Source of the DNA: an uncultured Chlorobiaceae bacterium
Lineage (GTDB): Bacteria; Bacteroidota; Chlorobiia; Chlorobiales; Chlorobiaceae
Assembly: GCA_903839405.1 (NCBI GenBank)
Contig: CAIMCD010000008.1
Coordinates: forward strand, 1 to 64,000
Reading direction: 5' to 3'
DNA length: 64,000 nt
How positions within the stretch are numbered: the stretch's first letter is position 1; each line of letters starts with the position of its first letter. This document shows, one piece after another, positions 52,918-63,167 of the stretch. The notes below the pieces were generated by a model. The model saw nothing but the letters and a program-made list of their open reading frames with translations, had not been told where the DNA came from and did not search any database. The position numbers and the translations under genes were made by a program.

Positions 52918-53220
52918 ATGATTAAACATATCGTGATCTGGCGGCTTACAGAAAGTGCGCATGGTAGTGACCGGCAAACCAATGCAGCCTTGATCAAGGA
53001 GAAGCTTGAAGCACTGCGGGGCATCGTTCCCGGTATGGGAGCGTTTGAAGTGGGGCTTGATTTCAGTCGGAGCGATAGTTCAGGCGACCTGGTGTTGTAC
53101 AGTGAGTTTTCGGGCCAAGCGGCTCTTGCAGCCTATCAGGCCAGCCCGGAGCATCAGGCCGTGATCCCGTTTATTGTCGAAGCTGTTGCAGAGCGAAGGG
53201 TTGTGGATTACGAGGTGTGA
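52918..53220 (+). CDS. Dabb-family stress-responsive barrel protein
   Basis: MIKHIVIWRL..., LVLYSEFSGQAALAAYQASPEHQAV. Confidence 0.85.
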   Translation: MIKHIVIWRLTESAHGSDRQTNAALIKEKLEALRGIVPGMGAFEVGLDFSRSDSSGDLVLYSEFSGQAALAAYQASPEHQAVIPFIVEAVAERRVVDYEV

Positions 53221-53241
53221 TTGAAAGTTTGACCAATAAAA

Positions 53242-53273
53242 AAAGCGGCCCAGTGTAACCAGGCCGCTTTTCC
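53242..53273. terminator. Bidirectional terminator between convergent genes
   Basis: AAAGCGGCC ... GGCCGCTTT with flanking A/T runs. Confidence 0.75.
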
Positions 53274-53297
53274 ATTCAAAAACATCCAAAGTTCAAT

Positions 53298-53486
53298 TTA
53301 TCCCTGAACGATACACTCTGCTGGGCAGACGGCCACACAGGCAGGTGCGTCAGCGTAACCTTCGCACTCTGTGCAAGTTGCAGGATCGATAATATAAATA
53401 TCATCGCCAGCAGAAATTGAACTGACCGGACATTCCGGTTCACAGGCTCCACAGTAGGTGCATTCTTCAGTAATGTAAAGTGCCAT
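53298..53486 (-). CDS. 2[4Fe-4S] ferredoxin, Chlorobium type
   Basis: CTYCGACEPECP ... CTECEGYADAPACVAVCPAECI. Confidence 0.96.
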   Translation of the reverse strand: MALYITEECTYCGACEPECPVSSISAGDDIYIIDPATCTECEGYADAPACVAVCPAECIVQG

Positions 53487-53699
53487 ATTCCAGGTTCCTT
53501 GCTTAAAAGTTGTAAAAAAAAAGAAAGAACGATTCGGGTCAATTTCGATTAATATAAGATTTTTATTTTAGCTCAAAAAAAAACGCCGTATCACGAATCG
53601 TTTTATTTTTGAGCGGAGTGATCAGCTTGTACGATCACTCATTTTCAGCAGTTGCCTCCTTCCTCTGGATCCTGTTACCGAACACAAGCGAGCGACTGG

Positions 53700-54665
53700 T
53701 TACTTGTTTTCGTGGATTTCATAGGCATTGATAATATCGCGCACCAGTTTGTGGCGGACAACATCGGTTTTGTCCAGGTAGACAAAGCTTATCCCTTTGA
53801 TATTATTGAGGATTTCGGGTGAAGTGGTGAGGCCGGAATCAAGCTCCTGGGGGAGATCAATCTGGGTGACGTCACCCGTAATGATGGCTTTTGAGTTAAT
53901 GCCGAGCCGGGTAAGACACATTTTCATCTGCTTGTTCGATGCGTTCTGGGCTTCATCAAGAATGATAAAGGCATTGCTCAGGGTTCGGCCGCGCATGTAA
54001 GCCAGTGGAACAATTTCAATAACCCGTTTTTCGGTAAGGAGTTTCAGCTTTTCAGCCGTCAGCATGTCCTGCAGGGCATCATAGAGTGGACGCAGGTAGG
54101 GATCGATTTTCTGGGCCAGATCGCCCGGCAGAAAGCCGAGGTTTTCACCGGCCTCTACGGCAGGACGCGCCAGCACAATGCGCTTGACCGTTTTGGCATT
54201 TAGTGCTGCAACGGCTATGGCTACAGCGGTATAGGTTTTTCCGGTACCGGCCGGGCCGATGGCAAAAACAATGTCGTTTGATTTTGCTTCAGCCACCATG
54301 CGCCGCTGTCCGTCGGTTTTGGCCCTGACCGTATAATCCGCCGTGGTGAGAATGACATCCGCGTCATGCTGACGCAAGGGTTTAAGCTGCGGCGAAGGAG
54401 AGAGGGCCAGCGTGATGAGCATGTTCAGGTCGTTGTCCAGCACTTCTCCATGCTTGTCGGCCAGAAAAATCAGCTCCCGGAACAACTGCCTGAGAGCCGT
54501 GACGGTTTCGGGTTTGCCCTGAAGGGTGATTTGAGCGCCCCGCGCCGAGATTTGTACATCGGGAAACTCCTGGCGGATTTTTTTCAGGTTTGCATCATAG
54601 GGCCCAAGCAGAATAACCGGCTCTATGCCTTTTATCTCAAATGTGTTTTCGGTGATCAGCTCCAT
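53700..54665 (-). CDS. phoH: PhoH-like ATPase
   Basis: FAIGPAGTGKTYTAVAIAV, LARPAVEAGENLGFLPGD, FIILDEAQNAS. Confidence 0.95.
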   Translation of the reverse strand: MELITENTFEIKGIEPVILLGPYDANLKKIRQEFPDVQISARGAQITLQGKPETVTALRQLFRELIFLADKHGEVLDNDLNMLITLALSPSPQLKPLRQHDADVILTTADYTVRAKTDGQRRMVAEAKSNDIVFAIGPAGTGKTYTAVAIAVAALNAKTVKRIVLARPAVEAGENLGFLPGDLAQKIDPYLRPLYDALQDMLTAEKLKLLTEKRVIEIVPLAYMRGRTLSNAFIILDEAQNASNKQMKMCLTRLGINSKAIITGDVTQIDLPQELDSGLTTSPEILNNIKGISFVYLDKTDVVRHKLVRDIINAYEIHENK

Positions 54666-54683
54666 TCAGGGTTAACGCTTTGT

Positions 54684-55676
54684 CTAGTGAGTTTTTTCGA
54701 GATCGAAGTAGGGGTTCGGTGCCGCAAGGTAGTGCTGCACATACTCCCGGGTACCCTCTTCAAGTGAGGTTAATGGTTCGTTGAATCCTGCCGAACGGAG
54801 TTTGGTAATGTCCGCACAGGTGTAGTACTGGTATTTGTTTTGCAGGGTTTCCGGCATCGGCACATATTCGATGTTTGGCTCTTTGGCGAGGGCGGAGAAG
54901 GTTGCCGTCACCAGGTCGCGGAAGCTTCTTGCCGTGCCGTTTCCAACGTTATAGAGCCCTGTAGCTTTAGGGTTTAGAAGCAGCCATGCCATGATTCGGG
55001 TGCAGTCCCTGACATAGACAAAATCCCGTAACTGTTCCCCATCCCGGTAGTCGGGCCGGTGCGATTGAAAGAGTTTTACCGTTCCACTCTCCTGGATCTG
55101 ATGGAAGGCTTTATAGACAACGCTGCTCATATCCCCTTTGTGATACTCGTTCGGCCCGTAGACATTAAAGAATTTCAGGCCGGCAGCATAATCAAGCACC
55201 CCGTTTTTGAGTGCCCAGCAATCAAAGAGCTGCTTTGAGTAGCCATACATGTTCAGGGGGCGGAGCGTGTTGATGTGACGGATATCGTCGCTGTAGCCGT
55301 TTGAACCGTCACCGTAGGTTGCGGCGCTTGAGGCATAGAGCAGCCGTACCTGGTGCGCCATGCAGAATGATGCAATTTTTTTTGAGTAGCCGAAATTGTT
55401 CTGGAGCAGGTGATCGGCATCGGTTTCGGTGGTTGAACTGTTTGCGCCCATGTGGATAATGGCTGAAATCCCTTGAAGCGCGTTGCGTTCAAGCAAGCCC
55501 GGCAGCTGCTCTATGGATATAAAATCTGCAAACTGAAGCCCGGAGAGGTTGCGCCACTTCTCTGTCGTGGTTGAACCAAGGTCATCAACGATCATGATAT
55601 TGTGTTCACCGTTGCGGTTAAGTTCACAAAGCATGGCACTGCCGATAAATCCGGCCCCGCCGGTGATAATGATCAT
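54684..55676 (-). CDS. hldD: ADP-L-glycero-D-manno-heptose-6-epimerase
   Basis: IIITGGAGFIGSAMLCELN, MYGYSKQLFDCW, FNVYGPNEYHKGDMSSV. Confidence 0.93.
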   Translation of the reverse strand: MIIITGGAGFIGSAMLCELNRNGEHNIMIVDDLGSTTTEKWRNLSGLQFADFISIEQLPGLLERNALQGISAIIHMGANSSTTETDADHLLQNNFGYSKKIASFCMAHQVRLLYASSAATYGDGSNGYSDDIRHINTLRPLNMYGYSKQLFDCWALKNGVLDYAAGLKFFNVYGPNEYHKGDMSSVVYKAFHQIQESGTVKLFQSHRPDYRDGEQLRDFVYVRDCTRIMAWLLLNPKATGLYNVGNGTARSFRDLVTATFSALAKEPNIEYVPMPETLQNKYQYYTCADITKLRSAGFNEPLTSLEEGTREYVQHYLAAPNPYFDLEKTH

Positions 55677-55744
55677 ATCAGTAAAAGTATAGGATTAAGC
55701 TCCGGTTGAGGTTGAATATAAAGAGGGAGTCACAAAAACAAAAG

Positions 55745-55782
55745 GCCACCTGTCATTATAGAGGCGGCCTTTCTCTGGGCGG
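55745..55782 (-). terminator. Probable terminator of the 55795-56217 gene
   Basis: AAAGGCCACCT ... AGGCGGCCTTT imperfect stem; T-rich on minus strand. Confidence 0.5.
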
Positions 55783-55794
55783 GGGAGAGGGCGT

Positions 55795-56217
55795 TCAGGC
55801 GGAAACTTTCAGTTGTCGGTCATTGACCAGAATTTTTCGGCCCCAGAAGAGCCACAAACGAACCGTATCAACCGGTTTGCCTATAATTTCAGCGATCTCG
55901 GCGTGTTTGAGGTCCGAGAGTTCACTCAAAAGTACCGAAAGCTTGATGTCAGCCGCCCATTGGCGCAGGGAGTCAATGAGTTGGCTGTTGGCGTTGCATG
56001 GTTTTTCGGTGAGATAGAAATCGGTATTCTGGCCGAACCGCTCCAGATAGCTATGCCGGAAGGTTTTCAAAAGCTCACTTTGCGGTGTTTTGCTATTGGC
56101 GTCATGATAGGTTTTATGCAGGAGGTCACTTGAATCACTTTCGCTTCCTGTCATCCAGTAAGCAAGGGTGTAGAGTGTATCAAGAAGATCAAGAGGGGAT
56201 TTCGTTAACTGCGTCAT
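55795..56217 (-). CDS. Small ECF sigma-factor-like protein
   Basis: Region 2-like LYTLAYWMTGSESDSSDLLHKTYHDA and region 4-like LSELSDLKHAEIAEIIGKPVDTVRLWLFWGRKIL. Confidence 0.6.
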   Translation of the reverse strand: MTQLTKSPLDLLDTLYTLAYWMTGSESDSSDLLHKTYHDANSKTPQSELLKTFRHSYLERFGQNTDFYLTEKPCNANSQLIDSLRQWAADIKLSVLLSELSDLKHAEIAEIIGKPVDTVRLWLFWGRKILVNDRQLKVSA

Positions 56218-56405
56218 GGCTTCTCCTTTAATATGGATAATTTTAATCCTGTTTTAATTTATAAAAAAAATGAGGATTGTGGAGATTTTTTTCATGAATT
56301 GACTGAAAAAGATGTTTTTTTAATAAAAAAAATGGCAAGTGCCGGAATGAAAGGCTTTCTGTGGCTGTTAAATCAAGTTACCTCCAATAATTTCACAGGT
56401 GCATC

Positions 56406-57473
56406 ATGCAAAGAGATATCGAGCACCTTCTTAATCCTGCGTTAAAAAATATTGCAACGTACAGGGTTGAGGGGGGACAACAGGCTGAAATAAAGCTGAA
56501 CCAGAATGAGAGCCCCTTTGATGTGCCGATGTGGCTTAAAGAGGAGATTCTCGGCGAATTTCAGAAGGAGCCATGGAACCGCTATCCTGATATTCTTCCC
56601 TATCGCGGGATGCAGGTTTATGCCGATTTTCTGGGTATTTCGCCTGATTCGGTTATGATGAGCAATGGCTCGAACGAGATGCTCTACACCATCTTTCTTG
56701 CCTGTCTTGGGCCGGGCCGCAAGATACTCATCCCCGATCCATCCTTTTCGCTCTATGAAAAAATAGCCCTGCTGTTGCAGTCGGAGATTGTGCGCGTGCC
56801 GATGCTTCCGGGTCTTGAGTTTGACACGGAGGCGATTCTTCGTGTGGCGCACGATGAGGCGGTGGATTTTATTGTGCTTTCAACACCCAATAATCCGACT
56901 TCAAAATCGCTGCCCTTTGATGAAATTCGCCGTATTGCTGAATCCTCAGAGGCTCTTGTGCTGGTTGATGAGGCCTATATTGAGTTTTCCCGCCAGCACT
57001 CGGTGCTTGAGTTGATCGGGGAGCTGAAGAATCTGGTGGTACTGCGGACCATGTCCAAGGCGCTGGCCCTTGCCGGCATCCGAATTGGTTTTGCGATGGC
57101 TCATCCGCTTTTGATGGCCGAGATTGCAAAACCTAAAATTCCTTTTGCTTCAAGTCGGCTTGCCGAGATAACTCTTGTGCATGTGTTGTCGAATTACTCG
57201 TTGGTTAATGATGCCGTATCGTATATTCTCCATGAGAGGATGCGCTTATTTCAGGCACTGCTTCTGCTTCCAGGGGTTGAACCGCTTGAGAGCGATACCA
57301 ATTTTCTCATCATCCGGGTCGGTGATGCATCTTCGGTGTTTCAAAGCCTCCAAAGTGATGGGATTCTGGTGAGAAATGTTTCCGGTTATCCGATGATGGA
57401 GAACTGCCTGCGCTTCAATGTTGGCCTCGTTGAGGAAAATCAGCGTCTCATTGAAAAGCTCCGTTCGCTCTAG
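56406..57473 (+). CDS. hisC: Histidinol-phosphate aminotransferase
   Basis: KLNQNESPFDVP, NGSNEMLYTIF, LVDEAYIEFS, TMSKALALAGIRIGF. Confidence 0.95.
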   Translation: MQRDIEHLLNPALKNIATYRVEGGQQAEIKLNQNESPFDVPMWLKEEILGEFQKEPWNRYPDILPYRGMQVYADFLGISPDSVMMSNGSNEMLYTIFLACLGPGRKILIPDPSFSLYEKIALLLQSEIVRVPMLPGLEFDTEAILRVAHDEAVDFIVLSTPNNPTSKSLPFDEIRRIAESSEALVLVDEAYIEFSRQHSVLELIGELKNLVVLRTMSKALALAGIRIGFAMAHPLLMAEIAKPKIPFASSRLAEITLVHVLSNYSLVNDAVSYILHERMRLFQALLLLPGVEPLESDTNFLIIRVGDASSVFQSLQSDGILVRNVSGYPMMENCLRFNVGLVEENQRLIEKLRSL

Positions 57474-57474
57474 C

Positions 57475-58020
57475 ATGGGGCCTGAGTTCAGAAAGTTACC
57501 TGGTTCGGAGATGAACCGGCTGAGTGTCGCAGAGTACCCGGAGGCACCCAAGCATCCAATTTATCTGATGTTGCATAATATTCGCAGCATGTGGAATGTG
57601 GGTGCGATGTTCCGGACGGCCGATGCGGCGGGCATTGAGAAAATGATTCTGACCGGCTACACGGCAACGCCGCCGAGAAAAGAGATTACAAAAACCGCGC
57701 TTGGTGCCGAGGCGAACGTTCTCTGGGAGTATCATGCTGATCCGCTTGAGGCTCTTTCGAGATTAAGAGAGCAGGGTGTAAGAATTTTTGGGCTTGAAAT
57801 TGCCGAAGGAAGTCGTTCGTATACAGATCTCAATGCGGCCGATTTTCCGATCTGTCTTGTTGTTGGCAATGAAGTGGATGGTATTGACCCTCAAGTGCTT
57901 GAGGGGTGTGACGAGGTGCTTGAGATCCCGCAGTATGGCACCAAACACTCCCTGAATGTTGCGGTTGCAGCCGGTATTGCCTTGTTTGAGCTGGTGCGTG
58001 TTTTTCGGCGGGGAGCGTAA
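57475..58020 (+). CDS. SpoU/TrmH-family RNA 2'-O-methyltransferase
   Basis: LMLHNIRSMWNVGAMFRTADAAGIEKMILTGYT, CLVVGNEVDGI, IPQYGTKHSLNVAVAAGIALFE. Confidence 0.95.
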   Translation: MGPEFRKLPGSEMNRLSVAEYPEAPKHPIYLMLHNIRSMWNVGAMFRTADAAGIEKMILTGYTATPPRKEITKTALGAEANVLWEYHADPLEALSRLREQGVRIFGLEIAEGSRSYTDLNAADFPICLVVGNEVDGIDPQVLEGCDEVLEIPQYGTKHSLNVAVAAGIALFELVRVFRRGA

Positions 58021-58088
58021 CCCTGGTTTGTTATATTGTTCTTGTTTTACTTACCTGAAAGTCAACAGTTTTTAACGGCCTTCTTTCA

Positions 58089-58919
58089 ATGCTTCATTAC
58101 AAGAGTTACGAGTTGGATGATCCTGCAGCTCCTTGGGTTGTTTTTGTACACGGAGCCGGTGGCAGTTCTTCAATATGGTTTTTGCAGATCAAGGAGTTTA
58201 TCCGCCATTTCAACGTGCTGCTGGTCGATCTCCGGGGGCACGGCAAGTCAAAAAGCATTGCCACCCACAAGGAAGATCGTCATTACGATTTCGAGGATAT
58301 TACCCGCGATATTATTGAGGTGCTTGACTCCCTGAAGATTGAGAAAGCGCACTTCATCGGTATCTCGCTTGGTACCATTCTGATTCGTAACCTGAGCGAA
58401 ATTGCGCCGGGAAGGGTCTGCTCCATGGTGATGGGCGGAGCGATCATCAGGCTCAATATCCGCGCAAAGGTGCTCGTTACGCTTGGAAACATGTTTAAAC
58501 GCTTTGTGCCCTACATGTGGCTCTACAGCTTTTTTGCCTGGATCATCATGCCGAGCGAACGGCATAAAAAGTCCAGACTGCTGTTTGTCAATGAAGCTAA
58601 AAAGGTTGCGCAGAAAGAGTTTATGCGCTGGTTCCGCCTTACCTACGAAATTACTCCGCTCTTAAAATACTTTGAAGAAAAAGATACCGGCATTCCGACC
58701 CTCTATCTCATGGGTGATGAGGATCACATGTTTCTTCCCGCTGTCCGCTACATTATTACCCGCCATACCAACTCCTGGCTTGAGGTGATTGGCAATTCGG
58801 GTCATGTTTGCAATGTGGATCAGCCGAGAGAGTTCAATACGCGTGCGATTCTTTTTTTGCAGAAGATGTCCAGTTGCAGTTCAGAGGATAACTCCCGGTT
58901 CCGGCTTGCTGCCTGCTAA
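58089..58919 (+). CDS. Alpha/beta-fold hydrolase
   Basis: WVVFVHGAGGSSSIW, HFIGISLGTILIRNL, GNSGHVCNVDQP. Confidence 0.9.
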   Translation: MLHYKSYELDDPAAPWVVFVHGAGGSSSIWFLQIKEFIRHFNVLLVDLRGHGKSKSIATHKEDRHYDFEDITRDIIEVLDSLKIEKAHFIGISLGTILIRNLSEIAPGRVCSMVMGGAIIRLNIRAKVLVTLGNMFKRFVPYMWLYSFFAWIIMPSERHKKSRLLFVNEAKKVAQKEFMRWFRLTYEITPLLKYFEEKDTGIPTLYLMGDEDHMFLPAVRYIITRHTNSWLEVIGNSGHVCNVDQPREFNTRAILFLQKMSSCSSEDNSRFRLAAC

Positions 58920-59488
58920 AGCACCGCCTTGTTGTAGAAGTTCATGGCGTGCTCTATGCCGTTCTTTGCGAAATCAAGCGCGGCGTCGGCAGCGACGGGC
59001 AGCACTTTTTCCATGATCTTTTTCTCCTCCTCGTTGAACTTTCCGAGCACAAATGATGACAAAGAGTTTAGCGGCTCCTCTCGGGGCCTGATCCCGATTC
59101 TCATCCGCGGGAACTCCTCGCTTCCCAAGCACTCAATAATATGTTTCAACCCGTTCTGCCCGCCGGCCGAACCTTTTGAGCGCAGGCGCAGCAACCCTGA
59201 CGGGAGGTTCAGGTCATCGCAGATGACCAGCATATCGCTCCGCTCAATTTTATAGAAATTCATGGCCGCAACAATGGCATGACCCGAGAGGTTCATGTAG
59301 GTCATCGGTTTGACGAGGATGACCGATTCATTTTTATGGTTTATTTTTGCGGAGAGATATTTCCCTTTTCCTGTCGTGAAGCTGCAGCCGAACGAGGCGG
59401 CAATGCCTTCAACGGCATCGAACCCGATGTTGTGACGGGTTCCGTTATAGCGGGATTCAGGATTTCCGAGACCAGCAACAAGTTTCAT
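58916..59488 (-). CDS. pth: Peptidyl-tRNA hydrolase
   Basis: MKLVAGLGNPESRYNGTRHNIGFDAVE, KPMTYMNLSG, GSAGGQNGLKHIIECLG. Confidence 0.97.
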   Translation of the reverse strand: MKLVAGLGNPESRYNGTRHNIGFDAVEGIAASFGCSFTTGKGKYLSAKINHKNESVILVKPMTYMNLSGHAIVAAMNFYKIERSDMLVICDDLNLPSGLLRLRSKGSAGGQNGLKHIIECLGSEEFPRMRIGIRPREEPLNSLSSFVLGKFNEEEKKIMEKVLPVAADAALDFAKNGIEHAMNFYNKAVL

Positions 59489-59795
59489 GGTACGACAGTA
59501 TCAATCATGGGGGTGAGTTCCGGGCCTTACGAGCCGAAATTTTGTTGGTAACCGGGATGAATATACACTCCGGTGCTGCAAAATTGGTAACAATCATGCA
59601 TTTTGATTTCCTGCAAAAATGAAGAATTGAGCGTGAAATAGTGAAAAAGCGCTAAGAAGTTCTATGAAAAGGCATTGAGATTCATAAAAAAAGTTGCAAC
59701 TTTATGCTTACCCTTCCAAAAGGGCGTTTCTTTGTCATAGTTCTGCTGTTGTAATCCTTTCTTTATTCAAGAAATAACAGAGTAAAACAGTTACA

Positions 59796-62273
59796 ATGAA
59801 AAAACCTTTCAATGTTACATGGATGCCCAGAGCGGTTTCGGCTTTGGGAGGCCTTGGTATCTTGCTGCAGGCGCCAAAAGCGATGGCAAGCGAGGCGGAT
59901 TTGGTATTACCTGATTTACACTCAGGGATTTTCCTTGGAGGAATTCCTGGTGACACCCTTCTCATGTGGGGTCTTGCGATCTGCCTGTTCGGCATGATTT
60001 TTGGTATTGTGCAGTACATGGGCATTCGCAGTCTTCCGGTTCACTCGGCCATGCGCGAGATCAGCGAACTGATCTACGAAACCTGTAAAACCTATCTCAT
60101 TACGCAGGGCAAATTTATTCTTGTTCTCTGGGTGCTTATCGGCGCCATTATTGTTGCTTACTTTGGCTGGCTCCGTCACTTGGAAACCATCAAGGTTGTT
60201 TTCATTCTTGTTGCCAGTCTTATCGGTATTTTGGGAAGCTATACGGTTGCTTGGTTCGGCATGAGGATCAACACCTTTGCCAACTCACGCACGGCATTCG
60301 CCAGTCTCGGCGGAAAGCCCTTTCCTACCTACGCCATCCCGCTCAGGGCCGGTATGAGTATCGGTATGCTGCTCATCAGCATCGAGCTGTTTGTGATGCT
60401 CTGCATTCTGCTCTTTGTGCCCAAGGATTTTGCCGGCCCATGTTTTATCGGCTTTGCAATCGGTGAGTCTCTCGGTGCATCGGTGCTTCGTATTGCCGGT
60501 GGTATCTTTACCAAGATTGCCGACATCGGTTCCGATTTGATGAAGATTGTTTTCAAGATCAAGGAAGATGATGCCCGCAACCCTGGCGTTATTGCTGACT
60601 GTGCCGGTGACAATGCTGGCGATTCGGTTGGGCCTACGGCTGACGGTTTTGAAACCTACGGTGTTACCGGTGTTGCTCTTATCTCCTTTATTTTGCTCGC
60701 CATCAAGGCACCTGAAATTCAGGTCATGCTGCTTGTCTGGATTTTTGCCATGCGTCTGGTCATGATTCTTGCCAGTGCCTTCTCCTACTGGACCAACGCG
60801 GCACTTGCCAAAGCGAAGTACAGCAATGCCGATGAGATGAACTTTGAAAAACCGCTCATCACCCTTGTCTGGCTTACCTCAATTGTCTCCATCATCCTTA
60901 CCTACATCGCATCGTACTACCTGATCAGAACGCTTGGTGACGGCACCATGTGGTGGAAGCTTGCTTCGATCATCACCTGCGGTACGATTGCCGGTGCGCT
61001 TATTCCTGAACTGGTCAACCGCTTTACCTCTACCGAGTGTGCCCATGTGCGCAACGTCGTGCAGTGTACCAAAGAGGGTGGAGCTGCGCTCAACATTCTC
61101 TCTGGTCTTGTTGCCGGTAACTTCAGCGCCTACTGGATGGGTCTTGCCATTGTCGGTCTCATGGGTGCAGCCTATGGCCTCAGTACGCTTGGCATAACCA
61201 CTCTTGGTTTGACTCCTGAACTGATTGCCCAGAAAGGACTTCTTACGGTCGGTCTCGACAAGGTGATCATGCTTGCTCCTTCGGTCTTTGCTTTCGGTCT
61301 TGTGGCTTTTGGCTTCCTCAGCATGGGCCCGGTCACTATCGCCGTCGACTCTTACGGCCCGGTAACCGATAACGCACAGTCGGTTTATGAGCTTTCGCTG
61401 ATTGAAAACGTTCCAGCAAGAGAGATTGAGAGTGAGTTTGGTTTCAAGCCGGACTTCACCAATGCAAAGCGCTATCTGGAAGCCAATGACGGCGCCGGCA
61501 ATACCTTTAAGGCAACAGCCAAACCGGTGCTGATCGGTACGGCAGTGGTGGGATCGACAACCATGATTTTCTCGATTATCATGATTTTGACCAATGGTCT
61601 TGCCGACACCTCGGCCATTGCCAAGCTCTCGATTCTCTCGCCTCCATTCCTTCTTGGTCTCATGATGGGTGGTGCGGTGATCTACTGGTTTACCGGTGCC
61701 TCCATCAATGCGGTCACAACCGGCGCCTACTACGCGGTTGAGTTCATCAAGAATAACATCAAGCTCGACACCTCGGTTGAGAAGGCCTCGATTGAGGACA
61801 GCAAGAAGGTTGTGGAAATCTGCACGAAGTTTGCGCAGAAAGGTATGATCAACATCTTCCTGACCGTGTTCTTCACAACCCTTGCCTTTGCATGCCTCGA
61901 CTCCTTCTTCTTTATTGGCTACCTGATCTCCATCGCCCTCTTCGGGCTCTATCAGGCGATCTTCATGGCCAATGCCGGTGGTGCCTGGGACAATGCGAAG
62001 AAGCTTGTGGAAACCGAACTCAACGCCAAAGGAACTGATTTGCATGATGCTTCAATTGTTGGTGATACGGTTGGCGATCCTTTCAAGGATACCTCTTCGG
62101 TTGCCCTGAACCCGATCATCAAGTTCACCACGCTCTTTGGTCTGCTTGCTATCGAGCTTGCCATCGAGCTTGCTCCACAGGTAGCGCTTACTTTGGCCGC
62201 AGTCTTCTTTTTGCTCTCGCTGGTCTTTGTACACCGCTCCTTCTTCTCCATGCGCATCAAGGTTGACGAGTAG
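59796..62273 (+). CDS. hppA: Membrane-bound proton/sodium-translocating pyrophosphatase (divergent)
   Basis: 825 aa polytopic; ADIGSDLMKIVFKIKEDDARNPGVIADCAGDNAGDSVGPTADGFETYGVT, VGDTVGDPFKDT. Confidence 0.95.
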   Translation: MKKPFNVTWMPRAVSALGGLGILLQAPKAMASEADLVLPDLHSGIFLGGIPGDTLLMWGLAICLFGMIFGIVQYMGIRSLPVHSAMREISELIYETCKTYLITQGKFILVLWVLIGAIIVAYFGWLRHLETIKVVFILVASLIGILGSYTVAWFGMRINTFANSRTAFASLGGKPFPTYAIPLRAGMSIGMLLISIELFVMLCILLFVPKDFAGPCFIGFAIGESLGASVLRIAGGIFTKIADIGSDLMKIVFKIKEDDARNPGVIADCAGDNAGDSVGPTADGFETYGVTGVALISFILLAIKAPEIQVMLLVWIFAMRLVMILASAFSYWTNAALAKAKYSNADEMNFEKPLITLVWLTSIVSIILTYIASYYLIRTLGDGTMWWKLASIITCGTIAGALIPELVNRFTSTECAHVRNVVQCTKEGGAALNILSGLVAGNFSAYWMGLAIVGLMGAAYGLSTLGITTLGLTPELIAQKGLLTVGLDKVIMLAPSVFAFGLVAFGFLSMGPVTIAVDSYGPVTDNAQSVYELSLIENVPAREIESEFGFKPDFTNAKRYLEANDGAGNTFKATAKPVLIGTAVVGSTTMIFSIIMILTNGLADTSAIAKLSILSPPFLLGLMMGGAVIYWFTGASINAVTTGAYYAVEFIKNNIKLDTSVEKASIEDSKKVVEICTKFAQKGMINIFLTVFFTTLAFACLDSFFFIGYLISIALFGLYQAIFMANAGGAWDNAKKLVETELNAKGTDLHDASIVGDTVGDPFKDTSSVALNPIIKFTTLFGLLAIELAIELAPQVALTLAAVFFLLSLVFVHRSFFSMRIKVDE

Positions 62274-62307
62274 CGAGTGCTGTTTTTTTGCCTCTAAAAA
62301 CCCACTG

Positions 62308-62338
62308 AAAAGAGCCGTAGTAATGCGGCTCTTTTTTT
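62308..62338 (+). terminator. Rho-independent terminator after hppA
   Basis: AAAAGAGCCG tagtaatg CGGCTCTTTTTTT. Confidence 0.85.
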
Positions 62339-62394
62339 GTCTTTCCCCAATCTGGAAGGTAACTTGCAAAGAAACTTTACAATGGAGGTTCTCT

Positions 62395-63150
62395 ATGCCA
62401 GTACGGTGGAACATCTTTTGCGGGATGAGCATCCTGCTTTTTTCGTGCTTTATGCCGGCTCTGGTTCTGGCTGGCACGGAGCCGCAAGTCGGTCAGCCTT
62501 CTATTCTCGTTACCGGGTTTGAGCCCTTCGGCGGCGACACCGTTAACGGCTCCTGGGAAGCCGTGCGCCATCTTGAGGGTCAACGTATTGCAGGACGAAG
62601 GGTTCTAGTCCGTCAGCTCCCGGTGGTATGGCAGAGGGCTTCCAAAGAGCTTGAAGCCTTGATACGCCGCTATCATCCGGAGGCGGTTGTGGCTTTCGGA
62701 GTGGCTGGAGCCGAGCCGGTGCGGGTGGAGATGGTGGCAAAAAACGTGCGTGATATGATTCGGGACAATGCCGGTAACTTGCCGGCAAGCCGCGTTATCC
62801 AGCCTGGAGCGCCGTCCGATCTTCGAACTACATTAAACAGTACCCTGATTGTGCGCCGCCTGCAAGAGGCCGCTATTCCGGTCACCCTTTCGGAGGATGC
62901 CGGCGGCTATCTCTGTAATGAAACCTTTTTTAACCTGATGAACTTTACGCCTTCCGCCACTTCACCTCTGCGCTATCGCGGTTTTATCCACGTGCCACCG
63001 CCGGGTGCCCGTGTGGCCATGCCGGATGGTTCCCGATTCCTGTTCGACCGGGCAGCTCTCGAAAAAGCGGCCGATGTTGTGCTTCGTGCCGTGGCCGAAG
63101 GGCTTCAGGGCGAAGGAGCGTCCGGCCAAGTTCAATCAATTCACCACTAA
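62395..63150 (+). CDS. Pyroglutamyl-peptidase I-like (C15) protein with signal peptide
   Basis: RBS GGAGG, SP MPVRWNIFCGMSILLFSCFMPALVLA, ILVTGFEPFGGDTVNGSW, GYLCNETFFNLM (Cys), GFIHVPP (His). Confidence 0.85.
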   Translation: MPVRWNIFCGMSILLFSCFMPALVLAGTEPQVGQPSILVTGFEPFGGDTVNGSWEAVRHLEGQRIAGRRVLVRQLPVVWQRASKELEALIRRYHPEAVVAFGVAGAEPVRVEMVAKNVRDMIRDNAGNLPASRVIQPGAPSDLRTTLNSTLIVRRLQEAAIPVTLSEDAGGYLCNETFFNLMNFTPSATSPLRYRGFIHVPPPGARVAMPDGSRFLFDRAALEKAADVVLRAVAEGLQGEGASGQVQSIHH

Positions 63151-63167
63151 TCCCAAAGGAGGAATCC

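Noticed and set aside
60879-62045. 388-aa minus-strand ORF opposite hppA
   Set aside because: Lies fully antisense to a clear pyrophosphatase; composition (His/Arg/Asn-rich, no motif) is typical of a shadow ORF.
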